From Chryseobacterium sp. 3008163 (lineage in GTDB: Bacteria > Bacteroidota > Bacteroidia > Flavobacteriales > Weeksellaceae): a stretch of DNA of 64,000 nucleotides. The stretch is from NCBI RefSeq assembly GCF_003669035.1, contig NZ_CP033070.1:4030001-4094000 (forward strand), written 5' to 3'. The notes beneath the pieces are model-generated. The model did no database searches. It saw only the letters and a list, made by a program, of their open reading frames with translations, and had not been told where the DNA came from. Both the position numbers and the translations under genes were made by a program. Of the stretch, positions 35,088 through 45,214 are shown piece after piece. Position 1 is the stretch's first letter. Each line of letters starts with the position of its first letter.

Positions 35088-36235
35088 ATGAAACATGTTT
35101 CCTTTCTGTTTGTCTTTTTATCAGCGGTTCTTTCTGCTCAGAAAATCCAGATTGTCGACGCTGAAAACGGAAAACCAATCGCCAACGCAAGGATTCTTTT
35201 GTCGAATCAATTGCTTTATACCAACGAAGATGGCTTTGCACCTGTAGATGAGAATTCTAAAGATTTTGAAGTTTCAGCTTCCGGTTTCAAAAAAGAAAAG
35301 ATTAAGAACTTTAGTTCTGTAATCAAGCTTCATCCTGCTTTTAAAGATATTGAAGAAGTGAAAATCGTCAGTGTAGATATCAAAAAGCTCTTTGAAGATG
35401 TTTTTAAAAATTATCACAAACGTTATTATGATGAGCCTTCGATATACGATGTGGTGATGAAGCAGAAGGCTTTTGATAATAACAAACTCCATTTTATGTC
35501 CATTTCTGAAGCTAAATTATGGAGTAAAACCAATTCCTACAACTACAAAGACGGCTACAACAAAAAATATGACGAAATTCTGCAGTTACAGCTTAATAAT
35601 GTAAAATACCTCAAAATAAATAAATCTGACAGTATTTTTTCTGCCAAAGTAGAAGAGTTTACACATGAATATATGGGTAATTATTTCTTCAATTATGAGC
35701 TGAATCGAACCCTTACGAACATAAGGTCTCATCAAGCAAAATATTCAGGAACATTAGTTTCAGAGGAAGATGGTGAGCAGTTGATCAGCTTTAAAATAAA
35801 AACTATAAGAGGCACCAAAATAGAGGGTAATTTGAAATATAATACAGCAGACAAAGTAATTACGTTTTTTGAGACAAACTATGCGATGGATGATTTACCT
35901 GTCGAAAAAAGGTTTCAACTGACGGAAGAACGTTTGATTATAAATATGGAAATGCCATTCTTACCTTCGATTTTTATAAGAAAGATGGTCTTTATGTGCC
36001 CGCTTTAAATAGATTTGAAACTGATAATTACACGATGTTTTACAAAGACGAAACCCATGTGAAAAAGTCGATGCGTGAGATTGTGTACAACACATTTGCA
36101 AAATCTGATAAAAAAGGATTAGACCCAAAAGTAAATTTTGCTAAAAGCATTTGGGAAAATATTCCTGTAAAAGAAGACAAAGAATCCACGGTTTTACTCT
36201 CAAAAGAAGAGCAGGAATTTATCAACCAAAAATAA
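35088..36235 (+). CDS. Exported carboxypeptidase-regulatory-like domain protein (one frameshift)
   Basis: The protein has a signal peptide ending near VLSAQ. A domain of about 70 residues follows with the carboxypeptidase-regulatory-like pattern (IVDAENGKPIANARILLSN; LYTNEDGFAPV). The long rest, about 290 residues, is of unknown fold and common in outer-membrane or cell-surface proteins of Flavobacteriia. The frame breaks near the A3 run at 35950-35952. One more A joins the parts as INMENAILTFDFYKKDGLYV and gives about 382 residues. The GLPGLI gene follows after 6 bases, so they are probably co-transcribed. Confidence 0.75.
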
Positions 36236-36241
36236 TATACT

Positions 36242-37075
36242 ATGAAAAATTTAGTTTTATCAGCTTTTATCTTATCTGGACTTTTGTTTAAAGCGCAAAC
36301 GCACCGCTTCATTTATGATGTGGAATACAAAAAAGATTCGACAAAAAATACCACCGTTAAAGAAAATTACCATTTGGATATTGAACCTAAAACCGTGAAA
36401 TATTATCCACGTGATTTCTTTATTGGAGATTCTTTGGTTACCAATAATCTACAAATTGCAAAGGGTACAAAATTTAATACGTCTCACATTATTGAACACC
36501 AAATTGGTTCAGCAGATTATGATTATTACGATGTTCTCGAAAATGTGGTGTTGAAACTTCCGTCAAAAAACATTCAAGATTGGAAGCTAACTAATGAAAA
36601 AAAGAAAGTAAAAGATCTCAATTTACAAAAAGCAACCACCAATTGGGGTGGAAGGAACTGGATTGCATGGTTTACTGCTGATATTCCGTTTCAGGAAGGA
36701 CCGTACAAATTTCACGGACTTCCCGGTTTGATTGTAGAATTGTTTGATGATAAAAATAATTACAAATTTGAACTCGTAAAAACTCAAAAGATTGCAACAC
36801 CCAAAAGCAATGTATACATCGATCATATGCTTAAAAGCAGTGTTGCGGTTGATGACAAAAAATACAGAGATTCTAAGTTGAAGTATTATGACTCGCCCGT
36901 TAATTATTTGAGGAATGCAACACAGCAAACCCGATCAAATGATGAATTTTATTTAAACGACGGAACCAAAGTAGGACAGGCCAACTCCCGAGAAGTGAAC
37001 GAAAGATTAAAAGAATCTATTAGAAAATACAACAACCCGATTGAGCTCGATAAATCGATAAAATATCCGTTATAG
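36242..37075 (+). CDS. GLPGLI-family protein
   Basis: The 277-residue product has a signal peptide ending near LFKAQT and contains the name-giving motif HGLPGLIVELFDD near residue 160, preceded by AWFTADIPFQEGPYKF. The family is restricted to Bacteroidota and has no known enzymatic role. It is the second gene of a unit with the carboxypeptidase-regulatory-like protein. The following 260 bases hold no gene that I can support, only AT-rich sequence with degenerate AAATCTGTG repeats. Confidence 0.93.
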   Translation: MKNLVLSAFILSGLLFKAQTHRFIYDVEYKKDSTKNTTVKENYHLDIEPKTVKYYPRDFFIGDSLVTNNLQIAKGTKFNTSHIIEHQIGSADYDYYDVLENVVLKLPSKNIQDWKLTNEKKKVKDLNLQKATTNWGGRNWIAWFTADIPFQEGPYKFHGLPGLIVELFDDKNNYKFELVKTQKIATPKSNVYIDHMLKSSVAVDDKKYRDSKLKYYDSPVNYLRNATQQTRSNDEFYLNDGTKVGQANSREVNERLKESIRKYNNPIELDKSIKYPL

Positions 37076-37356
37076 TTTATTGGTAATGACTAATGTGTAA
37101 TTAGTAATGATTGAGAAATCGTTAATGCAAACCATTTCACATTGAGAAATATTTTAATTATAAAATCTGTGCAAATCTGTGTCATCTGTTGGATAAATAA
37201 AATTAACTTCCGGCTTATAACACAAATTTGTACAGATTTTTTTTAAAAAAAATCACGATTTGAAAATTGATAATCATGAGCTTTAAGCATTAATAGAATA
37301 TTTAAGAATTTTAATTTTCATCAAATAACTTTATCTTTATGCCAATCAATAAAAAT

Positions 37357-38919
37357 ATGAAGATAAACACCTTTTTTGCAGTTCCTGCAGTAGTTTTGGC
37401 GAGTCAGTTTTGCCATGCGCAATCTACCGTTCAGAAATTAAATCCTATTGTTGAAAGCTTTGTCAATGAAACGAATAACCATTCTCAGCTTGAAGATATG
37501 GCATTCGAATTATTAGACGGAATCGGGCCGCGTTTGGTCGGAACTCCCGAAATGCTTAAATCGAATGAATGGACAGCCAATAAATTAAAATCATGGGGAA
37601 TTGATGCTCAACTTCAGCAATTCGGAACCTGGAAAGGCTGGCAGAGAGGCACGACTCATGTTGACATGGTGTACCCAAGAATGAAGTCACTCTCCGCGAC
37701 ACAGTTAGCGTGGAGTCCTTCCACCAAAAAAGCGGTTGAAGCAGAAGTTATCGTTCTTCCTAAAGTTTCTTCTAAAGCAGAATTCGATCAGTGGCTTCCA
37801 TCTGTAAAGGGAAAAATTGTTTTGATGGCGCAGTATCAGAAAATCGGTCGTTCAGATGAGCAGATCAAAGAATTTGCAACTCCTGAATTATATGAAAAAT
37901 TAAAAGCCGAAAAAGAACAGGCTGCAAAAGACTTCCGTGATTATGTAAAGAATATCGGTTATGATAACAATACGCTTCCTGAAGCTTTAGAAAAAGCAGG
38001 AGCGGCGGGAATAGCGATTTCAAACTGGACGGGAATTATGGGAGCCAACCGTATTTTCGGAGCAAAAACTTCCAAAATCCCGATGTTTGATATCGATGTG
38101 GAAGATTACGGAATGCTCTACAGAATGGCTGAAAAGGGAACGAAGCCCAGAATCAAGGTAGATGCACAATCGAAAGTTCTTCCTGATGCCAAAACATTCA
38201 ACACCGTTGGGATGATTAAAGGATCTGAAAAACCTGACGAATATGTTATTCTTTCTGCTCACTTAGACTCTTGGGACGGAGCTCAGGGAGCGACAGATAA
38301 CGGAACGGGAGTTTTAACAATGCTTGAAACCATGAGAATTCTTAAAAAATATTATCCGAATCCTAAGAGAACGATTGTTGTAGGATTGTGGGGAAGTGAA
38401 GAGCAAGGATTAAACGGTTCAAGAGGGTTTGTGGCAGATAATCCTGAAATCATCAAAGGAACTCAGGCAGTTTTCAATCAGGATAACGGAACGGGACGAG
38501 TAATTAATATTGCAGGTCAAGGCTTTGTAAAATCATACGATTATATCGGAAAATGGCTGAATGCAGTTCCTAAAAATGTACGTGACCACATCAAAACAGA
38601 CTTCCCAGGAATGCCGGGTGGTGGAGGATCTGACCACGCTTCATTTGTAGCAGCAGGAGTTCCCGGATTTTCTTTAAGTTCACTAAACTGGGGGTATTTT
38701 GGCTATACATGGCATACAACCAAAGATACGTATGATAAAATTGTTTTTGATGAGGTTAAAAACAACGTGATTCTTACTGCAACATTAGCTTATATGGCAT
38801 CAGAAGATCCTGAATTTACGAGCAGAGAACGCAGAACAATGCCTGAAAACGAAAATGGAGAAGTTGCAAAATGGCCGGAAGTAAAAGAGCCTAGAAGAGA
38901 TTCTAAGGAGTATAAATAA
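37357..38919 (+). CDS. M28-family zinc metallopeptidase, exported
   Basis: The protein has a signal peptide ending near QFCHAQ. An inserted PA-like region is followed by the M28 domain with its zinc ligands in SAHLDSWDG and GATDNGTG, WGSEEQGLNGS with the catalytic Glu and ligand, QDNGTGR, and the final His in WHTTKDTYD. This layout matches exported carboxypeptidase Q/aminopeptidase-like enzymes. The ATG at 37357 was preferred over 37339 because a -7-like TATCTTTA overlaps the latter and MKINTFF is a normal signal start. The next gene follows after 24 bases. Confidence 0.9.
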   Translation: MKINTFFAVPAVVLASQFCHAQSTVQKLNPIVESFVNETNNHSQLEDMAFELLDGIGPRLVGTPEMLKSNEWTANKLKSWGIDAQLQQFGTWKGWQRGTTHVDMVYPRMKSLSATQLAWSPSTKKAVEAEVIVLPKVSSKAEFDQWLPSVKGKIVLMAQYQKIGRSDEQIKEFATPELYEKLKAEKEQAAKDFRDYVKNIGYDNNTLPEALEKAGAAGIAISNWTGIMGANRIFGAKTSKIPMFDIDVEDYGMLYRMAEKGTKPRIKVDAQSKVLPDAKTFNTVGMIKGSEKPDEYVILSAHLDSWDGAQGATDNGTGVLTMLETMRILKKYYPNPKRTIVVGLWGSEEQGLNGSRGFVADNPEIIKGTQAVFNQDNGTGRVINIAGQGFVKSYDYIGKWLNAVPKNVRDHIKTDFPGMPGGGGSDHASFVAAGVPGFSLSSLNWGYFGYTWHTTKDTYDKIVFDEVKNNVILTATLAYMASEDPEFTSRERRTMPENENGEVAKWPEVKEPRRDSKEYK

Positions 38920-38943
38920 AATTAAAAAACAATTAAACGCAAC

Positions 38944-39651
38944 ATGAAACTTTTAACCACAGTTATGACAGTTTGTTCTGTATTCACAGCGCATTACTTA
39001 GCTTTTTCACAAAGCACAAACGAAACCAAAGCAAAAGAAATTATTGAGAAAGCAATCGATGCAACAGGAGGAAAAGATCTTTTAAGCAGTATCAAAACGC
39101 TTTATTCAAAATCGTCTACGATAATGGATGGCAGAAATGTCAATTATATAACAAAAGAAATGGCACCCAATATGGGCAGTTTTGAAATTGAATATCAGGG
39201 CAGAATCGTGTACAGATCATGGTTTGACGGTAAGACGGGTTATGATACCGTAAATGGCGAAAAGAAAGTTGCTGATCAAGAAGAATTTAAAGATAAACTG
39301 GATCGTAAGTATATCATGAATGAGTTGGCATATCTTGATCCTGCTTTGTATAAAGCAGAATTTGTTGCGACAGATGAGGAGCATAAACTTCAACATGTGA
39401 AAGTAACTGCAAAAGATGGAAGCATTACTAATTTATACTACGACACTGAAAGTTTTTTACTGAAAAAAGAGGTCCATGAAAATCCTACGAAAGGTTCTTT
39501 TTCGACAACACTTTGCACAGAATATAAGAAATACGGAGATCTTAATTATTGTTCAAAAACTACACTGAGGTCTGAAAATGGCGATCAGGTAATGACCTTG
39601 CTTGATTTATACTATAACAAAAATATCAAGAAATCAGATTTTAAATTCTAA
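38944..39651 (+). CDS. Exported protein, outer-membrane lipoprotein-sorting-like
   Basis: The 235-residue protein has a signal peptide ending near LAFSQ. The mature part starts with KAKEIIEKAIDATGGKDLLSSIKTL and continues in long beta strands (YYDTESFLLKKEVHEN; KYGDLNYCSKTTLRSENG), like LolA/LolB-type folds often found beside exported peptidases in Bacteroidota. No catalytic motif is visible. It is co-directional with the M28 gene after 24 bases and ends at a strong terminator. Confidence 0.75.
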   Translation: MKLLTTVMTVCSVFTAHYLAFSQSTNETKAKEIIEKAIDATGGKDLLSSIKTLYSKSSTIMDGRNVNYITKEMAPNMGSFEIEYQGRIVYRSWFDGKTGYDTVNGEKKVADQEEFKDKLDRKYIMNELAYLDPALYKAEFVATDEEHKLQHVKVTAKDGSITNLYYDTESFLLKKEVHENPTKGSFSTTLCTEYKKYGDLNYCSKTTLRSENGDQVMTLLDLYYNKNIKKSDFKF

Positions 39652-39664
39652 TCAGTTTGATTAA

Positions 39665-39704
39665 CAAAAAATAGGCAGCTTATCTTGTAGGCTGCCTATT
39701 TAAA
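39665..39704. terminator. Terminator after the M28 operon, possibly bidirectional
   Basis: AATAGGCAGC and GCTGCCTATT pair perfectly around an 11-base loop, with A runs before and T/A-rich sequence after. It lies between convergent genes. Confidence 0.8.
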
Positions 39705-39734
39705 TATATTTGTTTTTTCTAAACAGTGAGATGA

Positions 39735-40328
39735 TTATTTCTTTTGAATAGAGAAAGTATCAGGATGTAATTTTTGGTGAATCTGACTATCAAGCATTTT
39801 CCTCAGCGTCCAAAGCTGACTTTCTTTTACGGTATAAGTATGACAGAGTTTATTGTTCATGTGCATACTTAAATCCGTTCTAAAACGTGTTTGAGTTCCA
39901 AACGCAACATCTTTGGTGGTGTGTTCTGAGAATTTAGGATAAAAATTTGCCAGACAAAGAACATTTCTTTTTAAAGATTTTGAGATTTCAGGATAATTTC
40001 CATAATCATCAATTACTTTTATTTTAAAAAGTTTCTTACCTAAAGTTGTTCCCCAAAGAGTTTCAGTGACACTTCCGAATATCATCACTAAAGGAATCGA
40101 ACCAATGAAAGAATAAATTATAGGTAGCTTAAAAATAAAATATAAAACTAAAAAGAACGGGGCCATATCAATATACTTTGCAACCTGTCTTTTATGGTCA
40201 CTTCCATGAAAATCTACTTTGTAAGGTAAATTATACTCGAATTCATTATAAATACGTCTACCTTCCGAATCAAAATTTCGCGTTGCCCTGCGAGTCGTTT
40301 TTCTTTCTGTGAGTTCTGAAATTCTCAT
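39735..40328 (-). CDS. RDD-family membrane protein
   Basis: The 197-residue protein has the name-giving start of the domain in KRQVAKYIDMAPFFLVLYFIF, then a second membrane span and the conserved TLWGTTLGKKLFKIKVID segment. The remainder is soluble. Function of RDD proteins is mostly unknown; some are linked to ion transport. It follows tex on the reverse strand after 9 bases and is probably co-transcribed with it. Confidence 0.8.
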   Translation of the reverse strand: MRISELTERKTTRRATRNFDSEGRRIYNEFEYNLPYKVDFHGSDHKRQVAKYIDMAPFFLVLYFIFKLPIIYSFIGSIPLVMIFGSVTETLWGTTLGKKLFKIKVIDDYGNYPEISKSLKRNVLCLANFYPKFSEHTTKDVAFGTQTRFRTDLSMHMNNKLCHTYTVKESQLWTLRKMLDSQIHQKLHPDTFSIQKK

Positions 40329-40337
40329 AACTTCTGA

Positions 40338-42460
40338 TTACAAAATCATACTCAGTTGAATTCTTTTTCTCGCCTCATCCACTTCCGTCACTCTTACCTG
40401 AACATGCTGATGCAGCTTCACCACTTCATTCACATCAGAAACAAAACCGTCTTTCAATTGTGAGATATGAACCAGCCCGCTTTCTTTAATTCCTAAATCT
40501 ACAAAACATCCGAAGGCGGTAATGTTGTTGATAATTCCTGGAAGAATCATGCCGATATTTAAATTTTTAATGCTTTTTACATTCGGGTCAAATTCAAAAA
40601 CTTTAGCTGCCTTTCTCGGGTCTAATCCAGGTTTTTCAAGTTCTTTTAAAATATCTTTTATTCCTAAAATTCCGATGTCTCCGGTAATGTATTTTTCAGG
40701 TTGAATCAAAGCAATTTTCTCTTTATTAGCGATAAGTTCATCGGTTTTTATGCCTAAATCTTTTGCCATTTTTTCAACAATTCCATACGCTTCCGGGTGA
40801 ACAGCTGAGTTGTCTAAAGGATTTTTGCGTTAGTAATTCTGATAAATGCTGCAGCCTGTTGATAGGCTTTCTCACCCAACCTCGGAACTTTCTTCAATTG
40901 TTTTCTGTCTTCAAAAGCTCCGTTTTCAGCTCGGTAATTCACAATGTTTTCTGCCATCTTTTCACCGATTCCTGAAACATAACTTAGAAGAGATTTACTT
41001 GCTGTATTCAGATTAATTCCAACAGAATTTACACATCTCATCACGGTAGAATCCAATTCATTTTTAAGTTGAGTCTGGTCTACATCGTGTTGATATTGTC
41101 CCACACCGATTGATTTTGCGTCAATTTTAACCAACTCTGCCAAAGGATCAGAAAGTCTTCTTCCAATAGAAACTGCACCACGAACCGTCACATCAAAACT
41201 CGGAAATTCATCTCTCGCAATTTTACTCGCAGAATAAACTGAGGCCCCGGCTTCAGAAACCACAAAAACCTGCAAAGGTTTATCGAAAGCAATTTTTTTA
41301 ATAAAAAATTCGGTCTCACGACTAGCCGTTCCGTTTCCGATAGAGATTGCCTGAATATTGTAAGCGTTTACCATAGAACGGATTTTCTTCATAGCCATTC
41401 CGCTTTCATTTTGCGGAGCGTGAGGATAAATCGTTTCGTTATGTAGTAAATCTCCTTTTTCGTCCAGGCAAACAACTTTGCAGCCACTTTTATACCCCGG
41501 ATCGATGGCCAAAATTCTTTTTTCACCTAGAGGCGGTGCCAATAAAAGCTGACCTAAGTTTTCAGAAAATATTTCAATCGCCTTTTTATCCGCTTTTTCT
41601 TTAGCTTCCTGTAAAGTTTCATTTGAAATTGCGGGTTCTAGAAGTCTTTTGTACGAATCTTTGATGGCTAAAGAAATCTGTTCTGAACTTTCATTTCTGG
41701 ATTTGATGATGGTATTTTCTATAAAATCAATTGCTTCATCTTTATCGATTCCAATATTTGTTTTTACAAAACCTTCTGATTCTGCTCTCAGCATGGCCAG
41801 AAGTCTGTGCGAAGGCGTTCTGCTAAGACTTTCTTCCCATTCGAAATATTGTGAAAACTTCTGCGCTCCCTCGTCATCTTTTTTGGCTTTTACCAATTTA
41901 GAAGTGATGACTGCTTTCCGCTGAAAAAGGCGACGGAGATTTTTACGGACGTACATATTTTCGTTGATCCATTCTGCCATGATGTCTCTTGCACCCTGCA
42001 AAGCCTCCTCTTCAGAGGAAATATTTTCATTTAAATATTTTGAAACCAAATGCTGCAGGTCATTCGCTTTTTGGCTCATAATAATTTTGGCTAAAGGTTC
42101 CAAACCTTTTTCTTTTGCCGCATCAGCTTTGGTTTTTCTACGCTTTTTGAAAGGTAAATACAGATCTTCCAACTCCTGAATATCAAAGCTTTCCTCAATT
42201 CTTGTTTTTAAGTCTGAGGTTAAAGCATTTTGTTCTTCAATCGATTTTAAAATACTTTCTTTTCGCTTTACAATTTCTTCAAACTGTTTATTTAATTTAA
42301 AGATACTTTCAATAGCAACTTCATCCAAATTACCCGTCGCATCTTTTCGATAACGGGAAATAAACGGAATGGTGCAGTCTTCAGCAAGCAATTTTAAGGT
42401 AGCATTGATGCTTTTTTCGGATATATTTAGGGAATTTTTAAGATATTCAGTGGTATTCAT
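40338..42460 (-). CDS. tex: Tex-family RNA-binding transcription accessory protein (one frameshift)
   Basis: Tex proteins bind RNA and affect transcription; the family is broadly conserved. Domain order is the Tex N-terminal helical part, the YqgF-like core with ILAIDPGYKSGCKV, a helix-hairpin-helix part near VNSVGINLNTASKSLLSYVSGIG, and a C-terminal S1 domain (IGMILPGIINNITAFGCFVDLG, HISQL). The frame breaks at the T5 run at 40822-40826 (A5 on the coding strand). One more base joins RITNAKNPLDNSAVHPEAYG and gives about 708 residues, the normal size. Confidence 0.93.
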
Positions 42461-42519
42461 TCTTCATTTTTGGAAGTGCTAAAATACTGACTTTTTTAGA
42501 CTATTAAAATTTGATTTCA

Positions 42520-42557
42520 ATTAAAAAAACCAACTACAGGATGCAATTGGTTTTTGA
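42520..42557 (-). terminator. Terminator after the first MG2/plug gene
   Basis: AAAAACCAA (42525-42533) and TTGGTTTTT (42547-42555) form a stem with a 13-base loop, followed on the reverse strand by a T run. It lies just after the stop of the reverse-strand gene ending at 42571. Confidence 0.7.
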
Positions 42558-42570
42558 GGATCTTATTTAA

Positions 42571-44982
42571 TTATTTTAAAATATCATTGTAATAGAGTGG
42601 GGTATCGGTTTCTTCATCAAATCCGATAATGATGACTTTAAAACTTTTTGCATCATCGTTGTTGTAGAAATTTATTTTTGTAGACTCTTTCGGTTGATTT
42701 GGAAGATAAGGATTCCAATACAAAGTGCTGCGGCTGTCCTTGGAAAGACTTTGAGGATCAATTTCGGCATAGATTTCATTTTTAAAAGGTTCTTCCTTGT
42801 CGTATCCTTTCAACGTCATTTCCTTTAATGTTTTAGACTGTCCGTTATCGGGAGCTGAACCGGTAATTCCACCTCGGCGTGTGTAAATAATGATAGCTCC
42901 GTTCCCGCCACCTGAACTCCCTGAAAACATTCCTCTGATAACTTTAATCATCGCAACGTCCGAAACAGATATGGAAGAAATTAGGGAGGCATCAGCCCTC
43001 ATCTCATCAAGAAAGAGTTGTACCGGACCGCCACGCATGGTTGCAGTAGCATTCATCCCTTGTGAACTGATCTGTAAACCGGGAACTCTGCCCTGAAGCC
43101 ATTGAAGAATATTAATTGCTCCTGCACCATTGTTGTCGTTGACGAAATCAAATACCATTTCATTGACACTTTTAAATAATGGACTGCTCAATGTCTCATT
43201 CAGTTTTTGGGTCTTGTTTCTTTTGTCACCTTTTATTTTTACCTCTTCAATGTCCGTTATTTTTTCATTAATAAATTTTTCAGAACTTAGATTAGCAATA
43301 GATTTAGCTACTTTTTCAGGAATTTCTTCACCCTCAACTCTGTCTGTAAGTTTCATTCTGCTGTCCGGCAATTCTTTTCTGAGTGGGAAAAAACTGAAAT
43401 CAGGCTGGAAATAAACCTGTGTACTGCTTATTGCTGCTTTATCTTTTGAGTTGAGTTGATAAGAGAATTTCATGGTATCTTCAAAAGCCAGATTATTTAG
43501 CCAAAAAAGTCCGTTTGCATCAGTTTTCACTAAATTAAACTTCATTCCTGCTTCGGGCGTTTTAAAAATTAAATTGAGTTCTGAGTTGGCTGCAGGTTTT
43601 CCTTGTGACATCACTTTTCCTTTATATGAAATATACGATTGAGGTTTATTTTTGATTAATGGATAATTTCCGGAAATGATGTTTTTCCATTCAAATCTTT
43701 TGTATTTTTCAGATATTAAAAGAGCATCCAAAGCCTCAGAATTGTGATTTTTCGCAAAGTATTGGGCGGGTTTAAAGATGTGCGAACTGAAGAAATCACC
43801 TGTTAGCCAAAGACTGCTCAATAAACTATTTTCCTCTTCTGAGCTGCTATCTTCAGCGTCTATCACTAAAGCGCTGTAAGAATTGTAGTGTGTATTGTTT
43901 GAAATAGTTATAGAGTTTTTACTGCGATTCGAAGTATTGAGAGTGGTTGTAAGAACAGGTTTTTTAATATTCAGAAGATTGGGCTGTACAAAGGATAATC
44001 GCTGTGCAACTACATTTTCGTTTGCATCAAATATGGTCAGTTGTAAGATTCCGTTAATGAGTTTGTCTGCAGGTATTGAAAATGTTTTACCTGACATTTT
44101 TTTGATGTCAGCCCGGTAAACCATTTGATTATTAATGGTGACTAAGATTTTGTATGATTGATCTTCCGCAATATTTTTAGAAGATACTGAGTATTTTACG
44201 GCAGTATCTGTACTCTCAACATGAAGATTTAAACCCGAAGCTACTACAGGAGGCAAATCAATGGTCAGTTTTTTTCCTGCTTTATCTTCTACAATGAGCT
44301 GATATTGTTTCCCGGCTACTGGCGTAATGCTAAATGATCCTACATTTTGGTCAAAACCTTTGAATTCAGCGACAGCTACATCAGGTTTTCCTATTTCAAC
44401 AACAGATCCACTCCATTCTGATGGCGTCACCCCTTTTGACTGCAGTCTTACAGCAAATTTTGTAGGGATACCATCAACAAATGTTCCGCTTTCGGGATGT
44501 ACAGTGGCAGACCAAATAGCTTCAGTGTTGGGTTGGAGTTTTTTAAGTGAAGCAGGATTGTATATTGAAATAGGTTGAAGATAATTGAAATCATCACTGA
44601 AGTTAGTCATCCATGTGGTATAGGCTCGGATGAAATAAATATCTTCCTGTAAGGTATTGGCTAATGAGAAACTTCCGCTTCCTTCACCTTTCAGAAGAGG
44701 AACCATCTTTTTGTCAATTAACTTTTTATTGTTGTCATACAGCTCTACAAAAAGCGATGTGGAAATGTTGGAACGGTTATATCCATCGAAAACAAATGAT
44801 TTAAACCAAATATTTTCTCCCGCTACATAATGATCTTTGTTCAATAGAAGGTGGATTTTTTCCTGCGGATATTCCTGTTCAAATTTTTGAAGGGCTTTTT
44901 CAGCTTTATCCTGAGCATAAGAGGTGCATCCGGCTGATAAAGTAAGTACAAAGGCAATTCTTTTTAAGAATAAACTACTCAT
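42571..44982 (-). CDS. Exported MG2-domain protein with TonB-receptor plug-like domain and no barrel
   Basis: The 803-residue protein has a signal peptide ending near TSYAQ. Next comes an alpha-2-macroglobulin MG2-like region (EKIHLLLNKDHYVAGENIWFKSFVF; DIYFIRAYTTWM). Around residues 600-705 lies a plug-like domain (ILQWLQGRVPGLQI; MRGGPVQLFLDEMRAD; DVAMIKVIRGMF; GGGNGAIIIYTRRGG). It ends about 100 residues later, with none of the sequence needed for an outer-membrane barrel, so it cannot be a normal receptor. It may join a surface or outer-membrane complex. A paralogue lies directly upstream at 45215-47626. Confidence 0.8.
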   Translation of the reverse strand: MSSLFLKRIAFVLTLSAGCTSYAQDKAEKALQKFEQEYPQEKIHLLLNKDHYVAGENIWFKSFVFDGYNRSNISTSLFVELYDNNKKLIDKKMVPLLKGEGSGSFSLANTLQEDIYFIRAYTTWMTNFSDDFNYLQPISIYNPASLKKLQPNTEAIWSATVHPESGTFVDGIPTKFAVRLQSKGVTPSEWSGSVVEIGKPDVAVAEFKGFDQNVGSFSITPVAGKQYQLIVEDKAGKKLTIDLPPVVASGLNLHVESTDTAVKYSVSSKNIAEDQSYKILVTINNQMVYRADIKKMSGKTFSIPADKLINGILQLTIFDANENVVAQRLSFVQPNLLNIKKPVLTTTLNTSNRSKNSITISNNTHYNSYSALVIDAEDSSSEEENSLLSSLWLTGDFFSSHIFKPAQYFAKNHNSEALDALLISEKYKRFEWKNIISGNYPLIKNKPQSYISYKGKVMSQGKPAANSELNLIFKTPEAGMKFNLVKTDANGLFWLNNLAFEDTMKFSYQLNSKDKAAISSTQVYFQPDFSFFPLRKELPDSRMKLTDRVEGEEIPEKVAKSIANLSSEKFINEKITDIEEVKIKGDKRNKTQKLNETLSSPLFKSVNEMVFDFVNDNNGAGAINILQWLQGRVPGLQISSQGMNATATMRGGPVQLFLDEMRADASLISSISVSDVAMIKVIRGMFSGSSGGGNGAIIIYTRRGGITGSAPDNGQSKTLKEMTLKGYDKEEPFKNEIYAEIDPQSLSKDSRSTLYWNPYLPNQPKESTKINFYNNDDAKSFKVIIIGFDEETDTPLYYNDILK

Positions 44983-45111
44983 AGTGCATTGTGTTTTTAA
45001 AATTTTTCAAAAATACATTTTTTTCTTACTGTAGAGAAGTAAATGGTATTAACTGTGAGTTTTTTGAATTCTTAGTAATGTTGCAGAAGTGATTATCGCA
45101 GTCAATAAGAA

Positions 45112-45185
45112 AAGGCGAGTTGCCCCGCCTTGAATGTTTTCACAACTTCTAGAAGGAATATCTTCTTTCTAAAAAAAGTTGTGAA
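45112..45185 (-). terminator. Two hairpins downstream of the second MG2/plug gene
   Basis: On the reverse strand AAGGCG and CGCCTT (45112-45131) form a stem with an 8-base loop followed by a T-rich run. A second inverted repeat TTCACAACTT (45139-45148) / AAGTTGTGAA (45176-45185) encloses a smaller AGAAG/CTTCT hairpin. At least the first is a good terminator for the gene ending at 45215. Confidence 0.65.
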
Positions 45186-45214
45186 TCACGAAGATAATAA
45201 TTTTTGAAATCAAC